In this document: in pieces, positions 4,701-12,140 of the stretch
Numbering within the stretch: the first letter of the stretch is position 1
How the letters are laid out: each line of letters starts with the position of its first letter
Assembly: GCA_020723365.1 (NCBI GenBank)
Contig: DYJB01000001.1
Span: forward strand, 1 to 20,531
Length of the DNA: 20,531 nucleotides
Direction of reading: 5' to 3'
Source of the DNA: Candidatus Aquidulcis sp.
Lineage (GTDB): Bacteria > Chloroflexota > Anaerolineae > Anaerolineales > E44-bin32
Program-made: the position numbers and the translations under genes
Notes under the pieces: generated by a model
What the model saw: only the letters and a program-made list of their open reading frames with translations
What the model was told of the DNA's origin: nothing
Databases searched by the model: none

Positions 4701-7376
4701 ATGGCCTTCACACCCCTGGCTAGCAAGCTCCGCCCTCCCCAGCCCTGCGCCACGCTGGTCACGCGTCCCCGCCTCGACGCCCTGCTGGCCGGCGCGCTGA
4801 CCCACTCGCTCACGCTCGTCTCGGCGCCGCCCGGCTACGGGAAGACGACGCTCGTCGCCGCCTGGCTGCGGTCGACGCGCCTCCCCTGGACCTGGCTCTC
4901 GCTGGAGGAAGCCGATGACGATCCGGTGCGCTTCCTTCAATACCTGCTGGCCTCGCTGCAGGCCGTGGCGCCCGCCATCCATACCGACCTGATCGGCCCC
5001 GTCCAGGGATCCCAGCCTCTCCCCGACCGCGGGCTGATGGATCTGCTCATCAACGGCCTGACCGATGCCCCGCCCTTCCTGATCGTGCTCGACGATTTCC
5101 AGATGCTGCACGACCGGCTCATCCTCGAGCTCCTGGCCTACCTGCTCGACCACCTGCCGCCGTCGATGCACCTGGTGCTCCTGACGCGGGTCGACCCCCC
5201 GCTGCCGCTCTCGCAGCTGCGCCTGCGCAACGAGCTGCTCGAGATCCGCGGCGAGCAGCTGCGCTTCACGCCGGACGAGGCGGGCGAGTTCCTGAACCGG
5301 GCCATGAATCTGAACCTCACCGGCGGGGACATCGCCGCCATGGAGGCGCGCACGGAGGGCTGGATCGCCGGGCTGCAGCTGGCCGCCCTCTCGATGCGCG
5401 GCGCCACGGACGCGCACGCCCTGGTCACCGCCTTGAGCGGCACGCACGCCTACATCATGGACTACCTGGTCGAGCAGGTGCTCAGCCTGCAGCCGGACTC
5501 GAGGCGCGCCTTCCTTCTCCAGACCTCGATCCTGGGCCGGATGTGCGCCGAGCTGTGCAGCCAGGTGGTGGACGACGGCGCCTCCGACGGCCCGGACGGG
5601 CAGGCGATGCTCGAAACGCTCGACCGGGCGAACCTCTTCCTCGTGCCGCTGGACGATGAACGGCGCTGGTACCGGTACCACCAGCTCTTCGCCGATGTCC
5701 TGCGCCGGCTGCTCGAGCGCCGGTCTCCCGAGCGGATCGCCGATCTGCACCAGCGCGCCTCCCGCTGGCACGAGCAGGCCGGGTTCATCCAGGAGGCCAT
5801 CCAGCATGCGCTGCTGGCGGGCGATGGCGATCGCGCAGTCCAGCTCATCGAGCAGAACGGCTGCGGCTTCCTGATGCGCGGCGAAGTGGTTAACCTCTTG
5901 CGGCTGATCGAGGCCGTCGACCGCTACCGCGAATCGCACGTCTGGCTGGGCGTCCTGAAGTCGCTGGCCCTGACGCTCACCGGTCGCCTGGAGCCGGCCG
6001 AGCAGGCGCTCCAGACCGCCGAACGCCTGCTGCCCCTGCCCGCCACGACGGTCGAAGCCCGCACGGTCGTCGGCAGCATTTCCGCCGCCCGGGCGCTGCG
6101 CGCCAACCGGGAGGGCGAGCCGCAGCTGGCCGCCGCCCACGCGCAGCGGGCGCTGGCGGACCTGCCCGAGGCGAGCGCCTTCTCGTGCAGCATGCGCGGG
6201 GTGGCGACCTCGATCCTGGGCGATGCCAGCTCAAGCGTGGGCGACCTGGAGGCGGCCCGGCGCGCCTACGCCGAAGCCTCCCGCATCGGCGAGCAGGCCG
6301 GGAACACGCCGACGACCGTGCTGGCCACGATCCAGCAGGCCGGGATCCTGCTCGAGCAGGGACACCTGCACGCGGCCGCCCGCGCCTATGAAGAAGCCCT
6401 CCGGCTGGCGACCCTCCCGCAGGGCCAGGCGTGGCCGCTGGCCGAAGACGCCCACGCCGGCCTGGCGATCGTCGCCTATGAGTGGAACCGGCTCGAGGAG
6501 GCCGAGGCCCACGTCCTCGAGTGCCTGCGCCTGTGCCAGCAGTGGGGACCGAGCGACATGCTCGCCGTCTCTCAGGCCGTGCTGGCCAGGATCCATCAGG
6601 CCCGCGGCAACCCGGAGGCCGCCCTCGAGGCCGCCCGCAGTGCGGAAGTCCTGGCCGCCGAGCGTCAGATCTCGCCGGCCTGGTCGGCCTGGCTGGGGTC
6701 GACGCTGACACGCGTGTGGCTCGCGCAGCAGAGGCTGGACAAGGCGGAGGCCGCGCTCCAGGAATTCCAGGCAGACCTGGGGGAAGGCATCCTGGCGCTG
6801 CGCCTGCCGGAGTCCATCTCGCTGGCCAGGCTGCGCCTGGCTCAGGGGAGTCCCGCCGCCGCCGTCGGGCTGCTCGATCGGCTGCTGCCCGTGGCGGAAG
6901 CCGCCGGTCGCTCGGGCCGGGTGATCGAGATCCTCGTGCTCAAGGCGCTGGCTCTCCAGGATCAGAAGGCAGCGGAAGACAGCGCCGCGGCCGTGCAGGC
7001 GGCGCTGAAGCTCGCCGAAGGCCAGGGCTACGTGCGGGTCTTCCTGGATGAAGGTCCGCCCATGACGAAGCTCCTGCAGAAGGTGCGCTCGCTGGCCCCG
7101 GGATCCGAGTACGCCGCGCAGCTGCTCTCGGCGGCGCGGGTGGCCGCCTCCCAGGCGCCCGTGCCCGCAGCCGGGCTGCTGGAAGCCCTGACGCCGCGCG
7201 AGCTCGAGGTCCTGCGCCTGATCGAGGCCGGCCGTTCGAACCAGGACATCGCCGCCCGCCTGGTGATCTCCCCCGCCACGCTCAAGCGCCACATCACCAA
7301 CCTGTACGCCAAGCTCGGCGTCGGCAGCCGGACGCAGGCGCTGGCAGCCGCCCGGGAGCTCAAGCTGATCGACTGA
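4701..7376 (+). CDS. MalT-like LuxR-family ATP-dependent transcriptional regulator
   Basis: An 891-residue cytoplasmic STAND-type regulator. The N-terminus 'TPLASKLRPP...LVTRPRLDALL' is typical of MalT-like proteins. The NTPase domain has Walker A APPGYGKTT (42-50) and Walker B LIVLDD (127-132). It is followed by a winged-helix and helical region and then TPR-like, Ala/Leu/Glu-rich helices to about residue 800, where an inducer would be sensed. The last 62 residues are a LuxR helix-turn-helix beginning 'LTPRELEVLRLIEAGRSNQDIAARL'. The length matches MalT (about 900). Members act as ATP- and inducer-dependent activators. The inducer is unknown, and this subtype is abundant in Chloroflexota. 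The three-gene operon 190 bases downstream on the same strand is the obvious candidate target. Long open frames on the opposite strand are composition artefacts. Confidence 0.93.
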   Translation: MAFTPLASKLRPPQPCATLVTRPRLDALLAGALTHSLTLVSAPPGYGKTTLVAAWLRSTRLPWTWLSLEEADDDPVRFLQYLLASLQAVAPAIHTDLIGPVQGSQPLPDRGLMDLLINGLTDAPPFLIVLDDFQMLHDRLILELLAYLLDHLPPSMHLVLLTRVDPPLPLSQLRLRNELLEIRGEQLRFTPDEAGEFLNRAMNLNLTGGDIAAMEARTEGWIAGLQLAALSMRGATDAHALVTALSGTHAYIMDYLVEQVLSLQPDSRRAFLLQTSILGRMCAELCSQVVDDGASDGPDGQAMLETLDRANLFLVPLDDERRWYRYHQLFADVLRRLLERRSPERIADLHQRASRWHEQAGFIQEAIQHALLAGDGDRAVQLIEQNGCGFLMRGEVVNLLRLIEAVDRYRESHVWLGVLKSLALTLTGRLEPAEQALQTAERLLPLPATTVEARTVVGSISAARALRANREGEPQLAAAHAQRALADLPEASAFSCSMRGVATSILGDASSSVGDLEAARRAYAEASRIGEQAGNTPTTVLATIQQAGILLEQGHLHAAARAYEEALRLATLPQGQAWPLAEDAHAGLAIVAYEWNRLEEAEAHVLECLRLCQQWGPSDMLAVSQAVLARIHQARGNPEAALEAARSAEVLAAERQISPAWSAWLGSTLTRVWLAQQRLDKAEAALQEFQADLGEGILALRLPESISLARLRLAQGSPAAAVGLLDRLLPVAEAAGRSGRVIEILVLKALALQDQKAAEDSAAAVQAALKLAEGQGYVRVFLDEGPPMTKLLQKVRSLAPGSEYAAQLLSAARVAASQAPVPAAGLLEALTPRELEVLRLIEAGRSNQDIAARLVISPATLKRHITNLYAKLGVGSRTQALAAARELKLID

Positions 7377-7379
7377 CGA

Positions 7380-7408
7380 GCCGGCCGCCCGGGCGCCTGC
7401 CGGCCGGC
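7380..7408 (+). terminator. GC-rich hairpin after the regulator gene
   Basis: GCCGGCCG (7380-7387) pairs with CGGCCGGC (7401-7408), starting four bases after the stop codon of the MalT-like gene. A long C-rich tract follows rather than T residues, so it may slow or end transcription, but an intrinsic terminator is not proven. Confidence 0.35.
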
Positions 7409-7483
7409 CGCTGTAGCCCCTCCCCGCTCCCTGCTCCCGCCCGCAACCCCCGCGCTCCCCTTCCCGCCGCTTCTCCCGGCAAG

Positions 7484-7551
7484 TACGACCCCGTCTACGA
7501 CCCGGAATGGACCCTCCGGTCGATGACCGCGCCCCCCGGGCCGTGTAGGGT
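7484..7551 (+). promoter_or_regulatory. Tandem GACCC repeats and -10 box ahead of small-protein operon
   Basis: TACGACCC occurs at 7484-7491 and 7496-7503, exactly 12 bases apart, and a third GACCC follows at 7510-7514. TAGGGT (7546-7551) is a plausible -10, with no good -35. Short direct repeats just upstream of a promoter lacking a -35 is the arrangement used by MalT-type activators, and the MalT-like gene ends about 110 bases upstream. Binding by that regulator is inferred. Confidence 0.4.
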
Positions 7552-7568
7552 GGAGCTCGGAGGACGGA

Positions 7569-7928
7569 ATGAAGCTGCCCGAGAACGAAGCCCAGCCGCA
7601 CAACCCAGGTCAGGCCCCGGCCGACGGCGGACGGCGGCGCGCCGGCGGGCTGGTCGAGATCCGGGTGTCCGGCCATCTCGACAGCAGCTGGTCGGCCTGG
7701 CTCGGGGACCTGCAGGTGCGCCCGACGGCCGGCGGCGAGACCCTCCTGACCGGCCATGTCGAAGACCAGGCGGCGCTGAGAGGCATCCTCGAGAAGCTCT
7801 ACCGGGCGAACATCCCGCTCGTGTCGATCAACCCGGCAGTCCGAAGCGAGACCGAACCCCCGCAGGCGGGGAAGAACGGACGAAGCGATGAGAGATCGGA
7901 GGTGCCCATGGATCGGACGGAAGGATAG
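7569..7928 (+). CDS. Small conserved protein of unknown function (DQAALxGxLxKL core)
   Basis: A 119-residue soluble protein with a good GGAGG ribosome site. The core, residues 27-93, has the pattern I associate with a widespread but uncharacterised small family: 'VEIRVSGHLDSSWSAWLGDL', a Gly-x-T/L segment ('GGETLLTGHV'), then 'DQAALRGILEKLYRANIPLVSI'. Alternating hydrophobic residues suggest three or four beta strands and one helix. Both ends (about 26 residues at each side) are polar, low-complexity and probably disordered. There is no catalytic motif, signal peptide or membrane segment. It is the first gene after the repeat-containing promoter and is followed by a small membrane protein 57 bases later. 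Homologues, as I recall them, often sit near LuxR/MalT-type regulators, as here. Confidence 0.75.
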   Translation: MKLPENEAQPHNPGQAPADGGRRRAGGLVEIRVSGHLDSSWSAWLGDLQVRPTAGGETLLTGHVEDQAALRGILEKLYRANIPLVSINPAVRSETEPPQAGKNGRSDERSEVPMDRTEG

Positions 7929-7985
7929 GCCCACCGTGGGTTCGCACGCCGGATCGCAATCATCATCTGAACAAAGGAGAACGAA

Positions 7986-8333
7986 ATGAACGACAAGCAA
8001 GTCTCGATCCTGAACCTGGAAGGCATCGCCTGGGGAGCCGTGTTCGTGTGGTGGGGCATCACCGAGCTCGTCCCCTCCCTGCCGCACGGGCTCGGCGCCG
8101 CCGTCATCGGGCTGATCCTGATCGGCCTGAACCTGGCGCGGGTGAAGACGGGTGTGCCCATCAGCGCCTTCACCACCGCCGTCGGCCTCGTGGCCCTCAT
8201 CTGGGGCGGCCTGGAGCTTGCCAGCCCCGTCCTGAACCTGTCGTTCGAGATCCCCGTCTTCGCCGTCCTGCTGATCGTCTTCGGCGTGTTCGTGATGGGG
8301 AATGCAGTCACGCGGCGCAGCGCCGCCCACTAA
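7986..8333 (+). CDS. Small four-helix integral membrane protein
   Basis: A 115-residue hydrophobic protein preceded by an ideal AAAGGAG site. Four membrane segments are apparent: about residues 12-30 (AWGAVFVWWGITELV), 36-52 (GAAVIGLILIGLNLA), 59-79 (AFTTAVGLVALIWGGLELA) and 89-109 (VFAVLLIVFGVFVMG). Loops are short and there is no signal peptide or catalytic residue pattern. The compact four-helix layout with 'WWGI' and 'IWGG' repeats hints at an internal duplication of two-helix units. Function is unknown. It lies between two other small genes with short gaps (57 bases before, 11 bases after), so one transcript is likely. Confidence 0.82.
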   Translation: MNDKQVSILNLEGIAWGAVFVWWGITELVPSLPHGLGAAVIGLILIGLNLARVKTGVPISAFTTAVGLVALIWGGLELASPVLNLSFEIPVFAVLLIVFGVFVMGNAVTRRSAAH

Positions 8334-8344
8334 GGAGGCTCGAC

Positions 8345-8545
8345 ATGTTGGAATGCGGTCTGCTCAAGGAACACTGCGCCAACTGCCCCATCCGCATGGC
8401 AGGCATGAGGCGGCCCCGCTCGATCTTCGCCCGCATCCACGCCTGGCACTCGGCCTGGTGGCCGGCGTGGAAGGCGCTGCAGTGCGACCGGCGGGCCGAG
8501 GCCCAGTTCAACCGGACGCGAGGCCCGGTCCCCGAAGCCGGCTAA
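8345..8545 (+). CDS. 66-residue Cys/Trp/His-rich protein of unknown function
   Basis: The start at 8345 has AAGGAGG eight bases upstream, 11 bases after the previous stop. The N-terminus holds Cys4, Cys11 and Cys14 (C-x6-C-x2-C, in 'ECGLLKEHCANCP'), which could bind a metal. The middle is unusual: 'IHAWHSAWWPAWKALQ' packs two His and four Trp into 16 residues. A further Cys (residue 47) follows. The protein is basic, with no membrane helix or known domain. The ribosome site and operon position support a real gene although it is very short. Metal binding, RNA binding or association with the membrane neighbour are possibilities that sequence alone does not decide. Confidence 0.7.
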   Translation: MLECGLLKEHCANCPIRMAGMRRPRSIFARIHAWHSAWWPAWKALQCDRRAEAQFNRTRGPVPEAG

Positions 8546-8571
8546 AGCCAAGCGCACGGCCAGACAACTTG

Positions 8572-8633
8572 GCCGCCACCCCCGCTCCAGCTCCCCCCTA
8601 CCGTGGGGGCTCGCGGCGGGGGTGGCGGCTTTT
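8572..8633 (+). terminator. Intrinsic terminator of the small-protein operon
   Basis: GCCGCCACCCCCGC (8572-8585) pairs perfectly over 14 bp with GCGGGGGTGGCGGC (8616-8629), followed at once by TTTT. The 30-base loop has its own CCCCC/GGGGG stem. It lies 26 bases past the stop of the 66-residue gene on the same strand. This is the clearest terminator in the window. Confidence 0.82.
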
Positions 8634-8992
8634 CGAGGCATAGGGCGCGGGGATGGCAGAAGCCGTGATCCTGCTCGCGAAGTGTGATCAGCCTAACCCC
8701 GGCCTTGTCTGCGCCGGGATACACGGGGAGCCCACTCGAGGCTCGAGGGAGACTCGACAAGCTGTCACCGTCGGCGGCCTCAACGCCCTCCGACGGTGGC
8801 GCATCCCTGGGCATGGAGTTCGCCAAGGATGCTTACGGGTCCGGTTGAGCCATGCGGCCGCCTGCGGCAGGGCAGAGGCAACGATGTAGAATCAGTCGAG
8901 CAGGCCGGCCCCCGTACGCGAGGGCGTGAGCCCTGCGACGCACGCGCCGGTGCTTGCATCTGCTGCCAGCCGACACCCCACGGAGGCGCCGC
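8634..8992. other. Non-coding leader region with several hairpins
   Basis: About 360 bases between the terminator and the C_GCAxxG_C_C gene without a convincing reading frame. Stems visible by eye are CCCGGC/GCCGGG (8698-8703 with 8713-8718), GAGCC/GGCTC (8728-8732 with 8740-8744), CACCGTCGG/CCGACGGTG (8766-8774 with 8790-8798, a perfect 9 bp with a 15-base loop) and AGGGC-GTGA-GCCCT (8921-8934, a GNRA-type loop). A TAGAAT box at 8887-8892 could start the downstream transcript. I do not recognise a riboswitch class. Confidence 0.45.
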
Positions 8993-9433
8993 ATGAACCA
9001 GACCGTCCCCGCAAGAGCGCTCGAGCTGTTCGATTCCGGGCTGTACTGCTCAGAGAGTGTGCTGCTGGCGATGGCCGAGGCGCAGGGCTTGCAGGGCGGG
9101 TTGATCCCGCGCATCGCCACCGGCCTGGGCGCGGGGATGGCTCGCACGGGCGGGATGTGCGGCGCCGTCAGCGGCGCCATCCTGGCGATCGGCCTGACCG
9201 CCGGGCGCCAGGCGCCCGATCAGTCGGTCGAGCCGGCGTTCGGCAGGGTGCAGACGCTGCTGCGCGAGTTCGAGGCGCGCCACGGCTCGACCAGCTGCCC
9301 GGCCCTGATCGAGTGCGACCTGTCAACGCCCGAGGGTCAGCAAACGTTCGTCCAGGAGAACCGCATGGTGCGCTGCCGGAAGTACGTGGAAGACGCGGCC
9401 CGCATCGTCGAGGGGCTGCAGCCCACGCCCTAG
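8993..9433 (+). CDS. C_GCAxxG_C_C family protein (putative redox/metal protein)
   Basis: A 146-residue soluble protein with the cysteine pattern of the C_GCAxxG_C_C family. Cys19 sits in 'GLYCSESVL', Cys56 in 'GGMCGAVSGAILAIGL', and further cysteines at 102, 108 and 128 lie in 'SCPALIECDL' and 'VRCRKYV'. The family is thought to bind a metal or act in redox chemistry; the exact reaction is not established and I infer none. The ATG at 8993 was chosen because GGAGG precedes it at normal spacing; an upstream in-frame ATG at 8954 lacks this. It is convergent with the GNAT gene, with only 12 bases between the two stop codons and no obvious terminator. Confidence 0.88.
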   Translation: MNQTVPARALELFDSGLYCSESVLLAMAEAQGLQGGLIPRIATGLGAGMARTGGMCGAVSGAILAIGLTAGRQAPDQSVEPAFGRVQTLLREFEARHGSTSCPALIECDLSTPEGQQTFVQENRMVRCRKYVEDAARIVEGLQPTP

Positions 9434-9445
9434 GGATCACACCCT

Positions 9446-9907
9446 CTACTTGGAACCCAGGTGCTTCTCGAGCAGGACGGCGTCGTCGCTGAAGCCGCGG
9501 GCCTTGTAGAACTCGATCGCGCCGCGCTGGCCGGCCAGCGTCGTGACCGAAACCTCCACACAGCCCCATTCCGCCGCCCGGCGCAGCAAGTCCTCGACCA
9601 GCCGGGCGCCGATCCCCTGGCGCTGCGTCGTCTGATCGATCACCAACTCCTCGATGACGCACGACCGGCCGGCGTGGACCAGGCTCGGCCGCAGCGAGTA
9701 GCTCAGCAGCCCAATGACCTGCCCGCCGTCATCGGCGACGAGGATCCCGCTTCCCGTTGAGGCGATGTACTCGCGGACATAGGCCTCATCGACCGGCGTG
9801 ACGACGTCCATGACCCTGGCCAGGGCCCGGATGAGGACCACGATCGCCGGGGCGTCGACGCTGGTGGCTTCGCGCAGGTCGACCAAGAGCCGCAATGCGG
9901 CCGTCAT
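9446..9907 (-). CDS. GNAT family N-acetyltransferase
   Basis: A 153-residue single-domain acetyltransferase predicted to transfer acetyl from acetyl-CoA to an amine. Motif A is clear: 'CVIEELVIDQTTQRQGIGARLVEDLL' contains the Q-R-Q-G-I-G pyrophosphate loop (95-100) after the beta-4 strand. 'GAIEFYKARGF' near residues 129-139 is the conserved motif B helix. 'DLREATSVDAPAIVVLI' at the N-terminus is the usual first strand and helix. No specific substrate is indicated; small-molecule resistance or protein N-terminal acetylation are both possible. The start at 9907 lacks a strong ribosome site. The gene lies 57 bases downstream of the PD-(D/E)XK nuclease gene on the same strand, at the left border of the defence island, but it looks GC-rich like the left-side genes. 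Confidence 0.88.
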   Translation of the reverse strand: MTAALRLLVDLREATSVDAPAIVVLIRALARVMDVVTPVDEAYVREYIASTGSGILVADDGGQVIGLLSYSLRPSLVHAGRSCVIEELVIDQTTQRQGIGARLVEDLLRRAAEWGCVEVSVTTLAGQRGAIEFYKARGFSDDAVLLEKHLGSK

Positions 9908-9964
9908 CGCGTGGAACCTAGTCTGCGATAGTACACACTCACAGCAAGACCTGCCCTAAGACCC

Positions 9965-11155
9965 CTATGCTTCCCAAATCCACCTCTCCGCCCTCAGCGC
10001 CTCAAGAAGCTTGGGCAAGTCGCGTTCAACGAAGAGGCCCCACACCTCCCCGATCTTCTTCTCGGCATCATCGAGGGACCCCTCCTCACAGTCCTTGCGG
10101 TTCAGGAAGGTCCGGACCCAGATTGTGCTCCAGCTCCTGCCAAGCTCCCTCGACGCAGGCCTAAGAACCGGCGATGCTGAACGGGCTCGCTCGAACAGCT
10201 TGCGCCGAGTTGGCTCGGGGCCCGGGCCAATCGTCAACCTAAGTCTGAGTCCTTCCGGCATGTTGCCAAACTCGAACATGAGTATCCGACCGCTTTGTGT
10301 CCGCCCTTGCCCCTCCCGAAGCCTAGGCGTATCCCACTCCTCCGGAACGAATCGGATGTAGCTTTTCGAAGACCGATCAGGGAGAAGGCCGGGCGCGTCG
10401 GCAATTGCCTTCTCCAAGATGTCGCGCACCTGACCCTGGCGATCCGGGCGAAACTCGAATATGAGGTCCAGTGCCCGCTGGTGCTTCCGGTAGAGCTTGT
10501 GGCACAGGTCCGCCATCTCCGACTCAGCCACAATATGCCTCCTTAGCATCTGCCCGTAGTGCCTGATGAGCATCAACACATCCGGGGTCATAGAAGAAGC
10601 TCTCGCCTCCGCAGTCTCCTCCACCAAGCCGCACACTGTCCCGTAGTCAATCGGGATCCATGGCTGGTCAGTCGGCGGCTCTCCCTCGGGAGTCAGGTAC
10701 AAGTAGAGCTGCGTCCAGGATGCATAGTGGCTCTCTATCTCACGCCGGTATCGCGCCAGCTGTTCCGAATGCTCTGCACTTCCGATCTTGTTCTCGCTCC
10801 CCACCACAAGTCGGCTTATCTCGTCCTCAATGAGGATGTCGACGTTTTCCCACTCTCTCAACACCGTCGCACGCCCGAAGTCAGCGAGATCGATCTGGAT
10901 ACGCGAGAGAGCCAGGTGGAGGCTCGCGGTGGAACTGATAGCTCGCTGCAAGAATGCCTTGAGGAACGCGTCACCCAGGCCGTGATTCTGTTGTGGGTCT
11001 AACAGATATGCCAGGAAGTCAGAGTGTCTGAGCTCAACCCTCACGGCTCCGAGAGCCTCGAAAATGTTGAATTCCCGAAGCAGCGCCTCTAGGCGCTTCA
11101 GATCTGGATCATCTACAAACAGCGCCTCAATCGCCTTGCGTTCTTCCAGTCCCAT
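9965..11155 (-). CDS. PD-(D/E)XK nuclease family protein (PDDEXK_4-like)
   Basis: A 396-residue putative DNA nuclease. The N-terminal part matches the PD-(D/E)XK_4 layout: 'RHSDFLAYLLDP' (43-54) followed by 'HGLGDAFLKAFL', then a catalytic Asp106 in 'NVDILIED' and Glu121-Asn-Lys123 in 'VGSENKI' (the E-x-K of the core), then 'EQLARYRR'. The second half, about 250 residues, has no motif I recognise and may bind DNA or a partner. I start at 11155 because GGAG lies five bases upstream; an ATG eight codons earlier lacks this. It follows the Mrr gene by 74 bases on the same strand. Proteins of this family are common in phage-defence regions, but a specific role is not shown. The gene looks less GC-rich than the left side of the window. 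Confidence 0.8.
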   Translation of the reverse strand: MGLEERKAIEALFVDDPDLKRLEALLREFNIFEALGAVRVELRHSDFLAYLLDPQQNHGLGDAFLKAFLQRAISSTASLHLALSRIQIDLADFGRATVLREWENVDILIEDEISRLVVGSENKIGSAEHSEQLARYRREIESHYASWTQLYLYLTPEGEPPTDQPWIPIDYGTVCGLVEETAEARASSMTPDVLMLIRHYGQMLRRHIVAESEMADLCHKLYRKHQRALDLIFEFRPDRQGQVRDILEKAIADAPGLLPDRSSKSYIRFVPEEWDTPRLREGQGRTQSGRILMFEFGNMPEGLRLRLTIGPGPEPTRRKLFERARSASPVLRPASRELGRSWSTIWVRTFLNRKDCEEGSLDDAEKKIGEVWGLFVERDLPKLLEALRAERWIWEA

Positions 11156-11229
11156 CTCATCTCCGCTCAACGGCCACACCCTCCACTGATCCTGCTTTCG
11201 GCCCGTCCCTAGTCGCGGGGCAACAGCAT

Positions 11230-12117
11230 CTACTCTCCCGGGGCAAGGAAGTAGATGGGCAACAGAGGCATCCGTTGTCTCGCCTCTTGGGAGAGTTTCT
11301 CATAGTGCTCAACCCAGAGATCGAAGAGCCGCTTCTCATCGATCAGTGTCACTTTCCGCTTCTCTTGTTCTCGCGCCTCATCTGCGGCGTCCTTCGTGAA
11401 TCCGCCACGGCAGACGAAGATGCCCACGTCATCGTCCCCAAGCTTCGACATGAATGCCCTGACAGCCTCGACCTTCGCCGCATCCTCGGTCCTCTTTACC
11501 TGTACCTTGATACGAGGGGGCTTCGCACCAAGCGGGTCCGTGTGGGCAATGATGTCCACACCCGCGTCCTTCCCACGAGGCGCAATCCAGCTGACATGGT
11601 ACCCCATGGCCTTGAGCAGCTCCGCGACTAGGTCCTGGAAATCGTATGGATCCATCCCCCGCAGGAAGTCGCTTACCTCAGACCACGCGTCCTCCATTGC
11701 CTTCTCGTGGGTCACACGAATGTGCTCCACTTCCTCTTCCCAATCCGGCTCGCCAGCGGGTTCGGGCCTGCTTGACCTCCACTCCCTATAGATACGATCC
11801 GCGGTCCGATAGAACTTCTCCGGATCGGCATGTTTCTCAAAGGCCCGTCGCCCCTCATCGGTAAGGCTCCAGACTCCTTTCGATTTCGTCAGCCAGCCTG
11901 CCTTGACGGTGGCAATGGACGCGAATCGGAAGATCTTCTCCCAGCGTGGCGAACCCGGCGTTGAGGGGTACTCACCGCGTTCGAAGTCCGTCATGGACAC
12001 TCGTTCTCCGAGCGCCTTCAGGACGTCTGCAGCTCGAGCACCTTCGGGCTTGTCCATGAGGTACTTGAACGCCTCGCGGAGCAGCTCCCCGTTACGGCGT
12101 GGCGTGATCTCAGCCAT
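11230..12117 (-). CDS. mrr: Mrr-like type IV restriction endonuclease
   Basis: A 295-residue enzyme close to the usual Mrr length (about 300). Residues 1-100 form the winged-helix Mrr_N domain ('FRFASIATVKAGWLTKSKGVWSLTDEGR'-type pattern, ending in the typical 'W-x-L-T-x-x-G'). Residues 155-270 form the Mrr catalytic domain: Glu166 in 'FQDLVAELLKAMGY', Asp188 in 'DAGVDIIA' and Gln206-Val-Lys208 in 'IKVQVKR', a PD-(D/E)XK site in the Q-x-K form. Family members cut DNA carrying methylated bases, so it would defend against modified phage genomes or foreign methylases. GGAGGT lies six bases before the ATG. It sits 98 bases beyond the end of the HsdR relic. By eye it is less GC-rich than the left half. 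Confidence 0.92.
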   Translation of the reverse strand: MAEITPRRNGELLREAFKYLMDKPEGARAADVLKALGERVSMTDFERGEYPSTPGSPRWEKIFRFASIATVKAGWLTKSKGVWSLTDEGRRAFEKHADPEKFYRTADRIYREWRSSRPEPAGEPDWEEEVEHIRVTHEKAMEDAWSEVSDFLRGMDPYDFQDLVAELLKAMGYHVSWIAPRGKDAGVDIIAHTDPLGAKPPRIKVQVKRTEDAAKVEAVRAFMSKLGDDDVGIFVCRGGFTKDAADEAREQEKRKVTLIDEKRLFDLWVEHYEKLSQEARQRMPLLPIYFLAPGE

Positions 12118-12140
12118 AGCCTACCTCCCATGGATGCTTG

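Noticed and set aside
3135..6140. 1001-codon open minus-strand frame covering ndh and running antisense to the MalT-like gene
   Set aside because: Only the last 418 codons match a protein family (NDH-2). The upstream part is Gln/Gly/Arg-rich antisense to a strongly recognised gene, as expected from high GC.
6231..8330. 699-codon open minus-strand frame opposite the MalT-like gene and the small operon
   Set aside because: The translation is low-complexity and has no domain. The plus-strand genes have ribosome sites, recognisable domains and a terminator.
8790..8870. Possible group II intron end (GAGCC-like bases)
   Set aside because: No domain V hairpin with the expected pairing, and no reverse transcriptase in the window.
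8653..8889. 78-codon plus-strand frame in the 8634-8992 gap
   Set aside because: No Shine-Dalgarno sequence, no recognisable family, and the same bases form several hairpins. I favour a non-coding leader.
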